Assembly (NCBI GenBank): GCA_041905595.1
Contig: JAYRKT010000006.1
Coordinates: 62,001 to 126,000 of the forward strand
DNA: 64,000 bases
Direction: 5' to 3'
Source of the DNA: Aliitabrizicola sp041905595
GTDB taxonomy: Bacteria; Pseudomonadota; Alphaproteobacteria; Rhodobacterales; Rhodobacteraceae
The notes under the pieces were generated by a model. That model was not told where the DNA came from, did no database searches, and worked only from the letters and a program-made list of their open reading frames with translations. This document shows positions 17,704 through 25,997 of the stretch, in pieces; within the stretch, counting starts at the first letter, position 1, and each line of letters starts with the position of its first letter. Both the position numbers and the translations under genes were made by a program.

Positions 17704-17771
17704 GCGAGCCTCCCGGTCCGAAATTTCTGCGAAATTTCAGAATTTTCGTAGAAAATTTGTGCGGTCATGCG
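17696..17771 (-). repeat. Palindromic repeat (38-bp core at 17718-17755) flanked by an 11-bp direct repeat
   Basis: On the minus strand the core reads TTTTCTACGAAAATTCTG followed by AAATTTCGCAGAAATTTCGG and can fold into a stem of about 17 positions with three mismatches and a tiny loop. It matches the copy at 62961-62998 with one difference. GCGGTCATGCG occurs at both borders (17696-17706 and 17761-17771), like a target duplication, and spans the start codon of the permease. The element separates the sugar ATPase and permease genes. Confidence 0.75.
17700..17768 (-). other. 22-codon frame spanning the repeat, coupled at both ends
   Basis: An ATG at 17768 overlaps the ATPase stop (ATGA), and the frame ends in a TGA at 17700-17702 that overlaps the permease ATG at 17703. 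It encodes MTAQ, then IFYENSEISQKFR, then TGRLA. It may keep ribosomes moving across the insertion and so preserve coupling between the two genes. Whether the peptide has a function of its own is unknown; translation is inferred from the overlaps only. Confidence 0.35.
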
Positions 17772-19294
17772 GCGGCTCCCTTGGATGCGGTGGGGGCGGT
17801 GGCCGAGATCACCGCGGCGGCGTCGGCGCCTGCGGGGAAATCTCCGGTCACGCGGCCATTGGCCATGACAAGGATGCGGTCGGACAGCGCCAGCACCTCG
17901 TCGAGGTCGGATGTGACGAACAGGATGCCCAGCCCCTCGGAGGCGAGGCGTCGCATGGTGCGGAACACCTCGGCCTTGGCGCCGATGTCGATCCCGCGCG
18001 AAGGTTCGTCCATCAGCAGGATCTTCGGCCCGGTCATCAGCGCCTTGCCGATGACGACCTTCTGCTGGTTCCCGCCGGACAGACTGGAGACCGGGTTTTC
18101 CGGGCTTGCCACCTTGATCGTCAGGCGCTTCACGAACTCCATCGCCGTCGTCGCCTCGGACTTGAGGTCGAGGTGGAAGGCGCGGGTGAAGCGCTTCAGT
18201 GCCGAAAGGGTGAGGTTCTCGCGGATTGCCATGATCTGCACGAGGCCGTCGCGCTTGCGGTCCTCGGGGATCAGGGCGATCCCCCGGTCGATCCGGCCCG
18301 CGACGTCGCGCTCGGTGAGGGGCTTGCCTTCGACGAAGAAGCGCCCAGTTGCATGCGGATGCTGGGCCATGATGCATTCGAGGAATTCGGTGCGGCCCGC
18401 GCCCATCAGCCCGTACAGCCCGACGATCTCGCCCGCCCGGACGGTAAGCGAGATATGGTCGACCGTGTAGCCGCCGCCTTCGCGGGGCAGGGTGATCTCT
18501 TCGGCGCGGAAGACCTCGGCCCCAAAGGCGGGCGCCTCGGTGCGGGGGAAGTCCTTGGAGCTGTCGCCGATCATCGCCCGGACGATCCAGGGGATATCGA
18601 CCCCTTCCATGCTGCGCGCGCCGGTGATGCTGCCGTCGCGCAGGACGGTGATGTAGTCGCCGACGCGTATGAGTTCCTCGAGCCGGTGGCTGATATAGAC
18701 GATGCCCACGCCCTGGGATTTCAGCTCGGCGATGACGCGGAACAGCACCTCGACCTCATGCGCGGACAGCGCCGAGGTCGGCTCGTCCAGGATCAGGATG
18801 CGGGCATCCTGTGCCACGGCCTTGGCGATCTCGACGATCTGCTGCTGGCCGATGCGCAGAAGGCCAAGGGGGGTATCGGGGTCGATGTCCTGTTCAAGCC
18901 GCTGCATCAGTGCCCGCGTCTCGCGCCGCTGCGCCTCGCGGTCGATGTCGATGCCGCCGCGCACGGGCTCGCGGCCGATGAAGATGTTCTCGGCCACGGT
19001 CAGGTTGGGGAACAGGTTCAGTTCCTGAAAGACGATGCCGATGCCATGCTTCACCGCATCGGCCTTGTCGCGGAAGCGGACCTCGCGGCCAGCCATCTCG
19101 ATCCGGCCTTCGGTCAGGTCCTCGACCCCGGCGATCACCTTCATCAGCGTGGACTTGCCCGCGCCATTTTCGCCCACAAGGACATTGACCGCGCCCATCC
19201 GCAGGTCGAAATCCACACCCTTCAGCGCGCGGGTGCCGGGATAGACCTTGACCCCGCCGCGGATCGACAGGCCGATCGGGGGTTCAGCGCTCAT
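17765..19294 (-). CDS. Sugar ABC transporter ATP-binding protein with two ATPase domains
   Basis: RbsA/XylG-type tandem ATPase of 509 residues. First domain: Walker A GENGAGKST, signature LRIGQQQIVEIAKA, Walker B ILILDEPTSAL. Second domain: GLMGAGRTE, signature LSGGNQQKVVIGK, ILLMDEPSRGID. Start at the ATG at 19294, overlapping the DUF2291 stop by 4 bp. Energises the sugar importer. Confidence 0.9.
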   Translation of the reverse strand: MSAEPPIGLSIRGGVKVYPGTRALKGVDFDLRMGAVNVLVGENGAGKSTLMKVIAGVEDLTEGRIEMAGREVRFRDKADAVKHGIGIVFQELNLFPNLTVAENIFIGREPVRGGIDIDREAQRRETRALMQRLEQDIDPDTPLGLLRIGQQQIVEIAKAVAQDARILILDEPTSALSAHEVEVLFRVIAELKSQGVGIVYISHRLEELIRVGDYITVLRDGSITGARSMEGVDIPWIVRAMIGDSSKDFPRTEAPAFGAEVFRAEEITLPREGGGYTVDHISLTVRAGEIVGLYGLMGAGRTEFLECIMAQHPHATGRFFVEGKPLTERDVAGRIDRGIALIPEDRKRDGLVQIMAIRENLTLSALKRFTRAFHLDLKSEATTAMEFVKRLTIKVASPENPVSSLSGGNQQKVVIGKALMTGPKILLMDEPSRGIDIGAKAEVFRTMRRLASEGLGILFVTSDLDEVLALSDRILVMANGRVTGDFPAGADAAAVISATAPTASKGAAA

Positions 19295-19935
19295 GGCGCC
19301 ACCGCGATCACGACCGGCGTCACGAGCCAGGCCTCGGTCGGTGACTTCAGGGCGACGACGCCGGTGAAGGCGACGGTCATGCCTTTTGGGTCCCCCTCGG
19401 GCGTGGGCAAAGCCGCCGAGGCCTTGTCGTTCAACGCCCGCGCCAGCTTGGCGAATTCGATCTGGTCGCGGAAATCGGTGAAATCATAGAAGGGGGCGAT
19501 GTCCCGCAGCGCGGTGCCCTTCACCACGGGTCCCAGTTGCAAGGTAACGTCCGCCTTGCCGTCACCGTCCGTGTCGAGTTCCAGCTTGCGCGCCCGTGAT
19601 TCAAGATTGGCGTCGACGACCTTGCCCTGTCCTTTCACCGCGAAGTTCCAGGCCGCACCTTCTCCCGCCCCGCGGTGGCCATGCGCCTGACCGGCGGCAT
19701 CGAGCCCTGCGGCAATCGCTGCTCGAAGATCGGCAAACTCGCTCGCCTGGGATTTCACCAGCGGCAGCAGTTTCTGATCATAGGTGTCGTTGAGGATCGC
19801 CGTGATCCGGGCATCGTCGCCGGATGCGTCAGCCGCAGCGGTTTGCGTTCCGGGGGCAGGGGTCTTCACGATCTTGCAGGCCCCGAGCGACAGGGCCGCG
19901 GCAAGGCATGTGACCGTCAGCAAGGTGCGGTTCAT
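19291..19935 (-). CDS. DUF2291 family lipoprotein
   Basis: A 214-residue exported protein with a lipoprotein signal: a hydrophobic stretch ending in the lipobox LGAC near residues 17-20, so the mature form would start at a lipidated Cys. DUF2291 genes are regularly found inside ribose-type ABC operons, and this one lies between the binding protein and the ATPase. No catalytic motif is evident; a role as an accessory factor of the importer is inference from context. Confidence 0.78.
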   Translation of the reverse strand: MNRTLLTVTCLAAALSLGACKIVKTPAPGTQTAAADASGDDARITAILNDTYDQKLLPLVKSQASEFADLRAAIAAGLDAAGQAHGHRGAGEGAAWNFAVKGQGKVVDANLESRARKLELDTDGDGKADVTLQLGPVVKGTALRDIAPFYDFTDFRDQIEFAKLARALNDKASAALPTPEGDPKGMTVAFTGVVALKSPTEAWLVTPVVIAVAP

Positions 19936-19996
19936 GTGCGTCTCTGCAATGGAAAATCCCGGCGCGCGGGAGCGGCGCGCCGGGAAGAGCGTCGGA

Positions 19997-20938
19997 TCAG
20001 TTCTTCAGCGCGAAGGTTTCAAGATCCTTGGCATTGTCGCCATTGATGAGAACGCAGTCCATCAGCTGCTTTTCCTCGACGCCGGTCTTGCCGGTCTTGA
20101 GGTAGGTGTCGGCCTGCACGACAGCGAGCTGCGCCTGCTGATAGGCGGGCTGGAGCACGGTCGCCTTGATGCCGCCCTTCAGGATCGAGTCGCGCACGTC
20201 GTTCGAGCCGTCGAAGCCGACCACGATCACGTCCTTGCGGCCCGCCGCCTCGAGAGCGGCAAAGGCGCCCATGGCCATCGTGTCGTTGCCCGAGATCACG
20301 CCCTTGATGCCCGGATTGGCCTGAAGGATCGACTCCATGACCGAATAGGCCTCGGTCTGAGACCAGTTGGCGGTCTGCTGGGCGACCATCTTCAAGTCCG
20401 GATACTGGTCGATCACGTCGTGATAGCCTTTGGAGCGGATGCCGGCATTGGTGTCGGATTCCTTGCCCAGCAACTCGGCAAATTCGCCCTTTTCGCCCAT
20501 CAGCTTGACGAACTCTTCGGCGCCCAGTTGCGCGCCCTGGTAGTTGTTCGACACGATCTGGCTGACAGCCACGCCGGTCGAGGTGATCTCGCGGTCAATC
20601 AGGAAGGACGGGATGCCTGCATCCTTGGCCTTCTGGACCGCGGCGACCGATGCGTCTGCGCCGGCGTTGTCGAGGATGATGGCCTTCACGCCCGCGGCGA
20701 TGGCGCTGTCGAACAGTTCCGACTGCTTGTTGGCGTCATCATCATGCACGAGGATCATCGTCTCGTAGCCCAGTTCCTTTGCCTTGGCGGCCGCACCTTC
20801 GGCCTCGGCCTTGAAGAAGGGGTTGTCCGGGCTCGGCGTGATGATCGCGATGGTGTCTGCAGCCGCGGCCAGCGAGGGCAGCGCCCCGGCAAGGGCCAGC
20901 GCTACAGTGGACATGAGCAGGCGACGTTTGAAGTTCAT
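19997..20938 (-). CDS. Sugar ABC transporter substrate-binding protein (ribose type)
   Basis: Periplasmic binding protein of 313 residues in the RbsB-like family. Signal peptide about residues 1-27 (MNFKRRLLMSTVALALAG, cleavage near AAAADT). The mature part opens TIAIITPSPDNPFFKAE, with VISGNDTMAMGAFAALE and VVGFDGSNDVRDSIL typical of pentose/ribose binders. Start at the ATG at 20938 with GGGAGG upstream; this is the first gene of the operon. The ligand cannot be read from sequence; the enzymes encoded divergently point to an aldose that is isomerised, phosphorylated and cut by transketolase. Confidence 0.88.
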   Translation of the reverse strand: MNFKRRLLMSTVALALAGALPSLAAAADTIAIITPSPDNPFFKAEAEGAAAKAKELGYETMILVHDDDANKQSELFDSAIAAGVKAIILDNAGADASVAAVQKAKDAGIPSFLIDREITSTGVAVSQIVSNNYQGAQLGAEEFVKLMGEKGEFAELLGKESDTNAGIRSKGYHDVIDQYPDLKMVAQQTANWSQTEAYSVMESILQANPGIKGVISGNDTMAMGAFAALEAAGRKDVIVVGFDGSNDVRDSILKGGIKATVLQPAYQQAQLAVVQADTYLKTGKTGVEEKQLMDCVLINGDNAKDLETFALKN

Positions 20939-21279
20939 TGATGACCTCCCTTTCGTTCGCAACCGGATTGGTGGCGATTCCTCCTGATCATTTCTGAGTA
21001 TTGTTTTCGATTCTCGTCAAGAACTTTCGAATTCTGATGTTTGCTCTATCGTTTGCTGCAGGTGATTCTGGGCCTTGCTCCCGCTGCGCCGCCGCAGTAC
21101 CGTTCTGCGGAAGCGAAACACTTAAAAATCTTGCAGTCTCGATGAATTTTGGCATGTTTCATGCCCAAGGCGGCAGCTTGCCATCTTCCGTTAAAACGGC
21201 TACAAAACGCAGAAAGCGAAAGTGATCGAAAGTAAAGCTCGATCCCCGCGAGGCCGCGGTTCGCTTCCGGGAGGAGAGA
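20939..21279. promoter_or_regulatory. Divergent sugar-regulon promoter region with repeated TTTCGA/TCGAAA boxes
   Basis: This 341-bp gap holds both promoters of the sugar regulon. On the left TTTCGA occurs at 21005-21010 and again at 21025-21030, 20 bp apart. On the right GAAA boxes occur at 21212, 21218 and 21228, with GCGAAAG and TCGAAAG 10 bp apart, close to one helical turn. TCGAAAGT at 21226-21233 has its exact reverse complement at 21023-21030. Such phased TTTCG-type boxes suit a DeoR-family repressor, and a DeoR gene is in the regulon. Assignment is inference. Confidence 0.45.
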
Positions 21280-22746
21280 ATGACACTGACCATCCGTCGC
21301 AAGGTCACGCTCGGCGTGGTGATCGGCAGCCGGGCGTTTTTCAGCCCGGCCCCCTGCCGCGCCGCGCGGGACGAGGTGCTGGCCCAGCTGGAGAAACTGG
21401 GGATCAGGGCGATCACGCTGCCCTACGAGGCCACCGCGAATGGCGCGGTCCAGTCCGTTGCCGATGCAGAACTTTACGCGCAGCATTTCAAGGCGCATCG
21501 GGACGAGATCGACGGGCTGGTGATCTGTCTGCCGAACTTTGGCGACGAGATCGCCATTGCCGAACTGGTGAACCGCGCGAAGCTGAACGTGCCGATCCTC
21601 TTGCAGGCCAGCAACGACGAGGTCGACAAGGTCGACGTCCATTCGCGCCGCGACGCCTTCTGCGGCAAGATCTCGGTCACCAACAACTTCTGGCAATACG
21701 GCGTCCCCTTCACCGAAACGACGACGCATACCTGCGACACCTGGGGCGAGGAATTCGGGGGCGACCTCGAACGCTTCTCGCGCGTCTGCCGCACGGTGCG
21801 CGGGCTCAAGGGGGCGCGGCTTGGCGCCATCGGCGCGCGGACCGGCGCCTTCCAGACCATGCGCTATTCCGAGAAGCTCCTGCAGGCCGCCGGCGTGACG
21901 GTCGTCACCGTGGACCTGTCCGAGATGATGGGCGCGGCCGGAGCGATTAAGTCCGACGACCCGGCACTGATTGCGGTTCTGGAGAAGGTGAAGGGCTATG
22001 GCCGGATCCCGGCCCATATCAAGCCCGCCCAGATCGAGAAGCAGGCGCGCTGGACGCTCGCGGTCAACCGCTGGATTGAGGAAAACGGCTGCGATGCCAG
22101 CGCCATCCAGTGCTGGCGGTCGCTGCAGGACAATTTCGGCTGCGCCACCTGCGTGACCATGTCGATGATGGGGGAGGAGCTGATGCCCTCCGCCTGCGAG
22201 GTCGACATCATGGGGGCGCTGTCGATGTATGCGCTGGCGCTGGCCTCGGGCGCGCCGCCCGCGATCCTCGACTGGAACAACAACTACGCCTACGAGGCCG
22301 ACCTCTGCGTCTGCACCCATTGCGGCAACTACCCGAAGTCCTTCATCGGCGACACGCCCGAAATCGGCGAACTCGACGTTCTGGGCGAGGTGATCGGGCG
22401 CGAGAAGTGCTTCGGCGCGGTCAAGGGCAAGGTGAAGGCCGGCCCGATGACCTATTTCCGCCTCTCAACGGATGATCGCGCGGGGACGGTCAAATGCTAT
22501 CTTGGGCAAGGCGAGTTCACCGACGCCCCCTTTGCCATGGATGGTGGCATCGCCGTGTCGCGCGTGCCGCGCCTGCGCGAGTTGATGCGTTTCGTCACCC
22601 AGAACGGGTTCGAGCATCACGTCGCCATGGTGCGCGGCCATCACGCCGATGTCGTGAACGAGGCGGTGATCCGCTATCTCGGCTGGCCGATCTACAACCA
22701 CGATACGCCCCCCGAACCTGCGCTGACCTTCCCGCGGCGCTTCTGA
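21280..22746 (+). CDS. L-fucose/L-arabinose isomerase-family protein
   Basis: A 488-residue protein with the two-domain FucI/AraA-like layout: an N-terminal Rossmann-like half (VVIGSRAFFSPA; LVICLPNFGDE) and a C-terminal catalytic half. A CxCxxC motif (CVCTHC) and many other cysteines in the C-terminal half are a feature of this subgroup. Family members interconvert aldoses and ketoses with a divalent metal. GGGAGGAGAG gives a strong ribosome site. It heads the operon isomerase, split transketolase, FGGY kinase, and likely makes the ketose that the kinase phosphorylates. The sugar is unknown; D-apiose, a pentose or a deoxysugar are options. Confidence 0.78.
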   Translation: MTLTIRRKVTLGVVIGSRAFFSPAPCRAARDEVLAQLEKLGIRAITLPYEATANGAVQSVADAELYAQHFKAHRDEIDGLVICLPNFGDEIAIAELVNRAKLNVPILLQASNDEVDKVDVHSRRDAFCGKISVTNNFWQYGVPFTETTTHTCDTWGEEFGGDLERFSRVCRTVRGLKGARLGAIGARTGAFQTMRYSEKLLQAAGVTVVTVDLSEMMGAAGAIKSDDPALIAVLEKVKGYGRIPAHIKPAQIEKQARWTLAVNRWIEENGCDASAIQCWRSLQDNFGCATCVTMSMMGEELMPSACEVDIMGALSMYALALASGAPPAILDWNNNYAYEADLCVCTHCGNYPKSFIGDTPEIGELDVLGEVIGREKCFGAVKGKVKAGPMTYFRLSTDDRAGTVKCYLGQGEFTDAPFAMDGGIAVSRVPRLRELMRFVTQNGFEHHVAMVRGHHADVVNEAVIRYLGWPIYNHDTPPEPALTFPRRF

Positions 22747-22756
22747 CGAGGTTTCG

Positions 22757-23572
22757 ATGACCCATTTGAACGATCCCGTCCCGCTGATCCGGGAAAAGGC
22801 GCTGTGGATGCGCCGCCGCGCCTTCCGCATGGTGCACGAGGCGCAGCTTGGCCATCCGGGCGGGGATTTCTCAGCGACCGACATTATCGCGACGCTCTAT
22901 TTCGGGGTGATGCGTTACGATCCGAAGCGGCCGGACTGGGCAGAGCGGGATCGGTTCATCATGTCGAAGGGCCACGCGACCGGGGCGCTTTACACTGTGC
23001 TATGCGCAGCCGGGTACTACCCCGAGGACTGGCTCGACACCTACATGCAGCCGAAGTCGCGGCTGAACGGCCACCCAAACCGCAACTACCTGCCGGGGGT
23101 CGAGACGAATACCGGCCCGCTTGGCCACGGATTTCCCGTCGCGGTCGGCATCGCCATCGCCGGGGCTTTGTCGGGCTCGGACCACGGCACCTTCGTTCTG
23201 ACCGGCGACGGCGAGTTGCAGGAAGGCTCGAACTGGGAAGCGGCAATGGTCGCCGGGCACCGCAAGCTCAATCGCCTGACGCTGATCGTCGACCGCAACC
23301 GGCTTCAGCAGGGGGCGGGGACGGAAGAGACGAGCGGCCTCGACCCGCTGGACGAGAAGTTCCGCGCCTTCGGCTGGCAGGTGGTCGAGGTCGATGGCCA
23401 CGATCCGGCGGCGCTGCTCGCGGCCTTCGCCACGCCAACCGACCGGCCGCTGTGCCTGATCGCCAACACGGTCAAGGGCAAGGGCGTGTCCTTCATGGAA
23501 AACAAGGCGTCCTGGCACCACGGCGTGCCGAATGCCGAACAATTTGCGCAGGCGATGGAGGAACTGGTCTGA
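22757..23572 (+). CDS. Split transketolase, N-terminal (TPP-binding) subunit
   Basis: A 271-residue subunit equal to the first third of a full transketolase. The TPP signature GDGELQEGSNWEAAM followed by VDRNRLQ is intact, as are HPGG and SKGHATGALY. Split transketolases of this kind are often dedicated to one unusual ketose phosphate rather than the pentose phosphate pathway. The stop overlaps the start of the C-terminal subunit (TGATG), which suggests stoichiometric production. Confidence 0.88.
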   Translation: MTHLNDPVPLIREKALWMRRRAFRMVHEAQLGHPGGDFSATDIIATLYFGVMRYDPKRPDWAERDRFIMSKGHATGALYTVLCAAGYYPEDWLDTYMQPKSRLNGHPNRNYLPGVETNTGPLGHGFPVAVGIAIAGALSGSDHGTFVLTGDGELQEGSNWEAAMVAGHRKLNRLTLIVDRNRLQQGAGTEETSGLDPLDEKFRAFGWQVVEVDGHDPAALLAAFATPTDRPLCLIANTVKGKGVSFMENKASWHHGVPNAEQFAQAMEELV

Positions 23573-24531
23573 TGGCACAGGCAGCACCGAAAGCCGAAGG
23601 GCTTCACGATTGCCGCGAGGCCTGGGTGGCCGCGCTGGAGGCCTGCGCTGCCGCCGACCGCCGTATCGTCGCCGTGGTGAATGACTCGGTTGGGTCGTCC
23701 AAGCTGGGCGGCTTCCAGAAGAAATTCCCCGACCGGCTGATCAATGTGGGCATCGCCGAGCAGGTGATGGTCGGTGTCGGCGCCGGTCTGGCGAATGGCG
23801 GCTGCATCCCCTTCGTTTCGGCCGCGTCCTGTTTCCTGACGGGCCGGTCGCTTGAGCAGGTAAAGGCCGACATTGCCTATGCCAATTTCAACGTGAAGCT
23901 GGTCGGCCAGTCCTCGGGTGTGGCCTATGGCGAGCTTGGTCCGACGCACCATTCGATCGAGGATTTCGCGTGGCTCCGTCCCCTAGTCAATCTGACGGTC
24001 ATTGTTCCCTCCGACCCTTGGGAAACGGCAGAGGCGGTGAAATGGGCCGCCGCACTTGAGGGGCCGGTGTATATCCGCCTGAGCCGGATGCCGGTGCCCG
24101 ACATCGTCGTGCCGGGGCGGACCTTCCAGCCCGGCAAGGCACAAGTCCTGCACGAGGGTGGCGATGTGGCGATCATCGCCTGCGGCACGACGGTGCATCT
24201 GGCGCTCGACGCCGCGCGGGCGCTGGCGGGCGAGGGGATCGCAGCGCGCGTGCTCAACATGCACACGATCAACCCGCTGGATGACGAGGCGGTGCTGGCC
24301 GCGGCGCGGACGGGGGCCATCGTGACGGTCGAGGAGGCCTCGGTGCGGGGCGGTCTTGGCGGGGCGGTCGCGGAACTCACTTCGGCCCATGATCCGGTTC
24401 CGGTCGAGCGGGTCGGCTTCCCCGGCTTCGTGCCGACGGGGTCGGTCGACTGGCTCTTCACCGAATACGGCCTGTCGCAGGACGGCATCGCGGCTGCGGC
24501 GCGCCGTGCCATTGCGCGGAAGCGGAAATGA
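23572..24531 (+). CDS. Split transketolase, C-terminal subunit
   Basis: A 319-residue subunit with the pyrimidine-binding and C-terminal domains of transketolase. Visible motifs include INVGIAEQVMVGVGAGLA, which carries the TPP-activating Glu, and HHSIEDFAWLR. The start chosen overlaps the previous stop by one base (TGATG). It forms the active heteromer with the preceding gene product. Its coupling to an isomerase and a kinase supports cleavage of a ketose phosphate as the final step. Confidence 0.88.
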   Translation: MAQAAPKAEGLHDCREAWVAALEACAAADRRIVAVVNDSVGSSKLGGFQKKFPDRLINVGIAEQVMVGVGAGLANGGCIPFVSAASCFLTGRSLEQVKADIAYANFNVKLVGQSSGVAYGELGPTHHSIEDFAWLRPLVNLTVIVPSDPWETAEAVKWAAALEGPVYIRLSRMPVPDIVVPGRTFQPGKAQVLHEGGDVAIIACGTTVHLALDAARALAGEGIAARVLNMHTINPLDDEAVLAAARTGAIVTVEEASVRGGLGGAVAELTSAHDPVPVERVGFPGFVPTGSVDWLFTEYGLSQDGIAAAARRAIARKRK

Positions 24532-25997
24532 CCGGGCCGCTGGTCCTGGCGATCGACCAGGGCACGACGAACACCAAGGCTGTGCTGGTGGATGCGGCTG
24601 GGCATATCCTCGCCCGCGCCTCGGCGCCGCTGACCTCAAGATATCCGCAGCCCGGTTGGGCGGAACAGGCGGCCGGGGAAATCTGGGCCTCGGTCAGCTC
24701 GGGGATCGCCGGAATCGTCAGGCAAGCCGGGCAGGGGATCGCCGCAATCGCCATCGCCAACCAGCGCGAGACGCTGGTGGTCTGGGATGCCGCAACCGGT
24801 CAGCCGGTAACGCCTGCAATCCTCTGGCAGTGCCGCCGCACGGCGGATGATTGCGAGCGGCTGCGTGCGGCGGGGGCCGAGCCACAGGTGATCGCGGCAA
24901 CGGGGCTTGGGATCAATCCCCTGTTTCCGGCGGCAAAGCTCGGATGGGTCATGCGCCATGTGCCGGCGGCGGCAGACATGCTGGCCAAGGGGCGACTCAG
25001 GGCGGGAACGGTGGACAGCTGGCTTTTGTGGAACCTGACCGGGGGCGCGTCCTTCGCGACCGACCATTCCAATGCCTCGCGCACGCAGCTCTTCCATACC
25101 GGACGGCTGGAGTGGGACGGGGACCTGGGTGATCTGTTCGGCGCGCCTGTCGAGGTCCTTCCCCGGCCAATGCCCTCTGACAGCGCTTTCGGCGTGACAG
25201 TGGCGGGCGCGACGGACCTGCCCTCCGGCATTCCAATCCGCGCGATGATGGGCGACAGCCACGCGGCGCTTTATGGTCATGGGGTGCGCGGGCCGGGCAC
25301 GGTCAAGGCGACCTATGGCACCGGGTCCTCTTTGATGACGCTTGCGCCCGAGCGGGTCGCCTCGACGCATGGCCTGTCCGGCACGATCGCCTGGAGCGAT
25401 GTGGCTGGGACCGCCCTTGCGCTTGAGGGCAACATCACCGTCTCGGCGCAGGCGGCGGGCTTCATGGCGGGGCTATTGGGCCTGTCCGGTCCTGCGGCGC
25501 TGTCCGATCTGGCGCAGACGGTGCCGGAGTCAGGCGGGGTGACCTTCGTTCCCGCGCTGGCCGGGCTGGGTGCCCCGCATTGGGATGACCATGCGACCGG
25601 AACGGTGACAGGCATGAGCCATGCCACTCGTCCCGCGCATCTCGCCCGCGCCAGTTTCGACGCGATTGCATTGCAGATCGCCGATGTCTTCGAAGCGATG
25701 GAACAGGATACGGGCCATCGGCTCGAGGCCTTGCGCGCCGATGGAGGCGCGTCTTCCAACGATTTCCTGATGCAGCTGCAGGCAGACGTGCTGGGCCGCC
25801 CGGTGATCCGGGCCGAGGTCGAGGAGGTCGGCGCGCTCGGCGCGGCGGCAATGGCCTTCCGCTCGCTCGGCGTCGAGCCGCATTTCGCCACCGAGAGCCG
25901 GCGGTTCGAGCCGCAGCGCGATGAGGCATGGCGGGTGGCTCTGCGACGGCAGTGGCAGGCGGCCCTGGCCGCCGCCCGCGGCTTACCCCGGCCCTAG
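24528..25997 (+). CDS. FGGY family carbohydrate kinase
   Basis: Sugar kinase of 489 residues with the glycerol kinase/xylulokinase fold. The first phosphate-binding loop LAIDQGTTNTK is at residues 7-17 and the adenosine motif ADGGASSNDFLMQ lies in the C-terminal half; ATYGTGSSLM is also typical. It overlaps the transketolase gene by 4 bp. By context it phosphorylates the ketose from the isomerase. Its 3' end overlaps the convergent M81 peptidase gene by 4 bp, leaving no room for a terminator. Confidence 0.88.
   Translation: MTGPLVLAIDQGTTNTKAVLVDAAGHILARASAPLTSRYPQPGWAEQAAGEIWASVSSGIAGIVRQAGQGIAAIAIANQRETLVVWDAATGQPVTPAILWQCRRTADDCERLRAAGAEPQVIAATGLGINPLFPAAKLGWVMRHVPAAADMLAKGRLRAGTVDSWLLWNLTGGASFATDHSNASRTQLFHTGRLEWDGDLGDLFGAPVEVLPRPMPSDSAFGVTVAGATDLPSGIPIRAMMGDSHAALYGHGVRGPGTVKATYGTGSSLMTLAPERVASTHGLSGTIAWSDVAGTALALEGNITVSAQAAGFMAGLLGLSGPAALSDLAQTVPESGGVTFVPALAGLGAPHWDDHATGTVTGMSHATRPAHLARASFDAIALQIADVFEAMEQDTGHRLEALRADGGASSNDFLMQLQADVLGRPVIRAEVEEVGALGAAAMAFRSLGVEPHFATESRRFEPQRDEAWRVALRRQWQAALAAARGLPRP

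Noticed and set aside
21280..24531. Sulfoquinovose transketolase pathway
   Set aside because: A split transketolase is shared, but no sulfo-sugar genes are present and a FGGY kinase argues for a phosphorylated non-sulfonated ketose.
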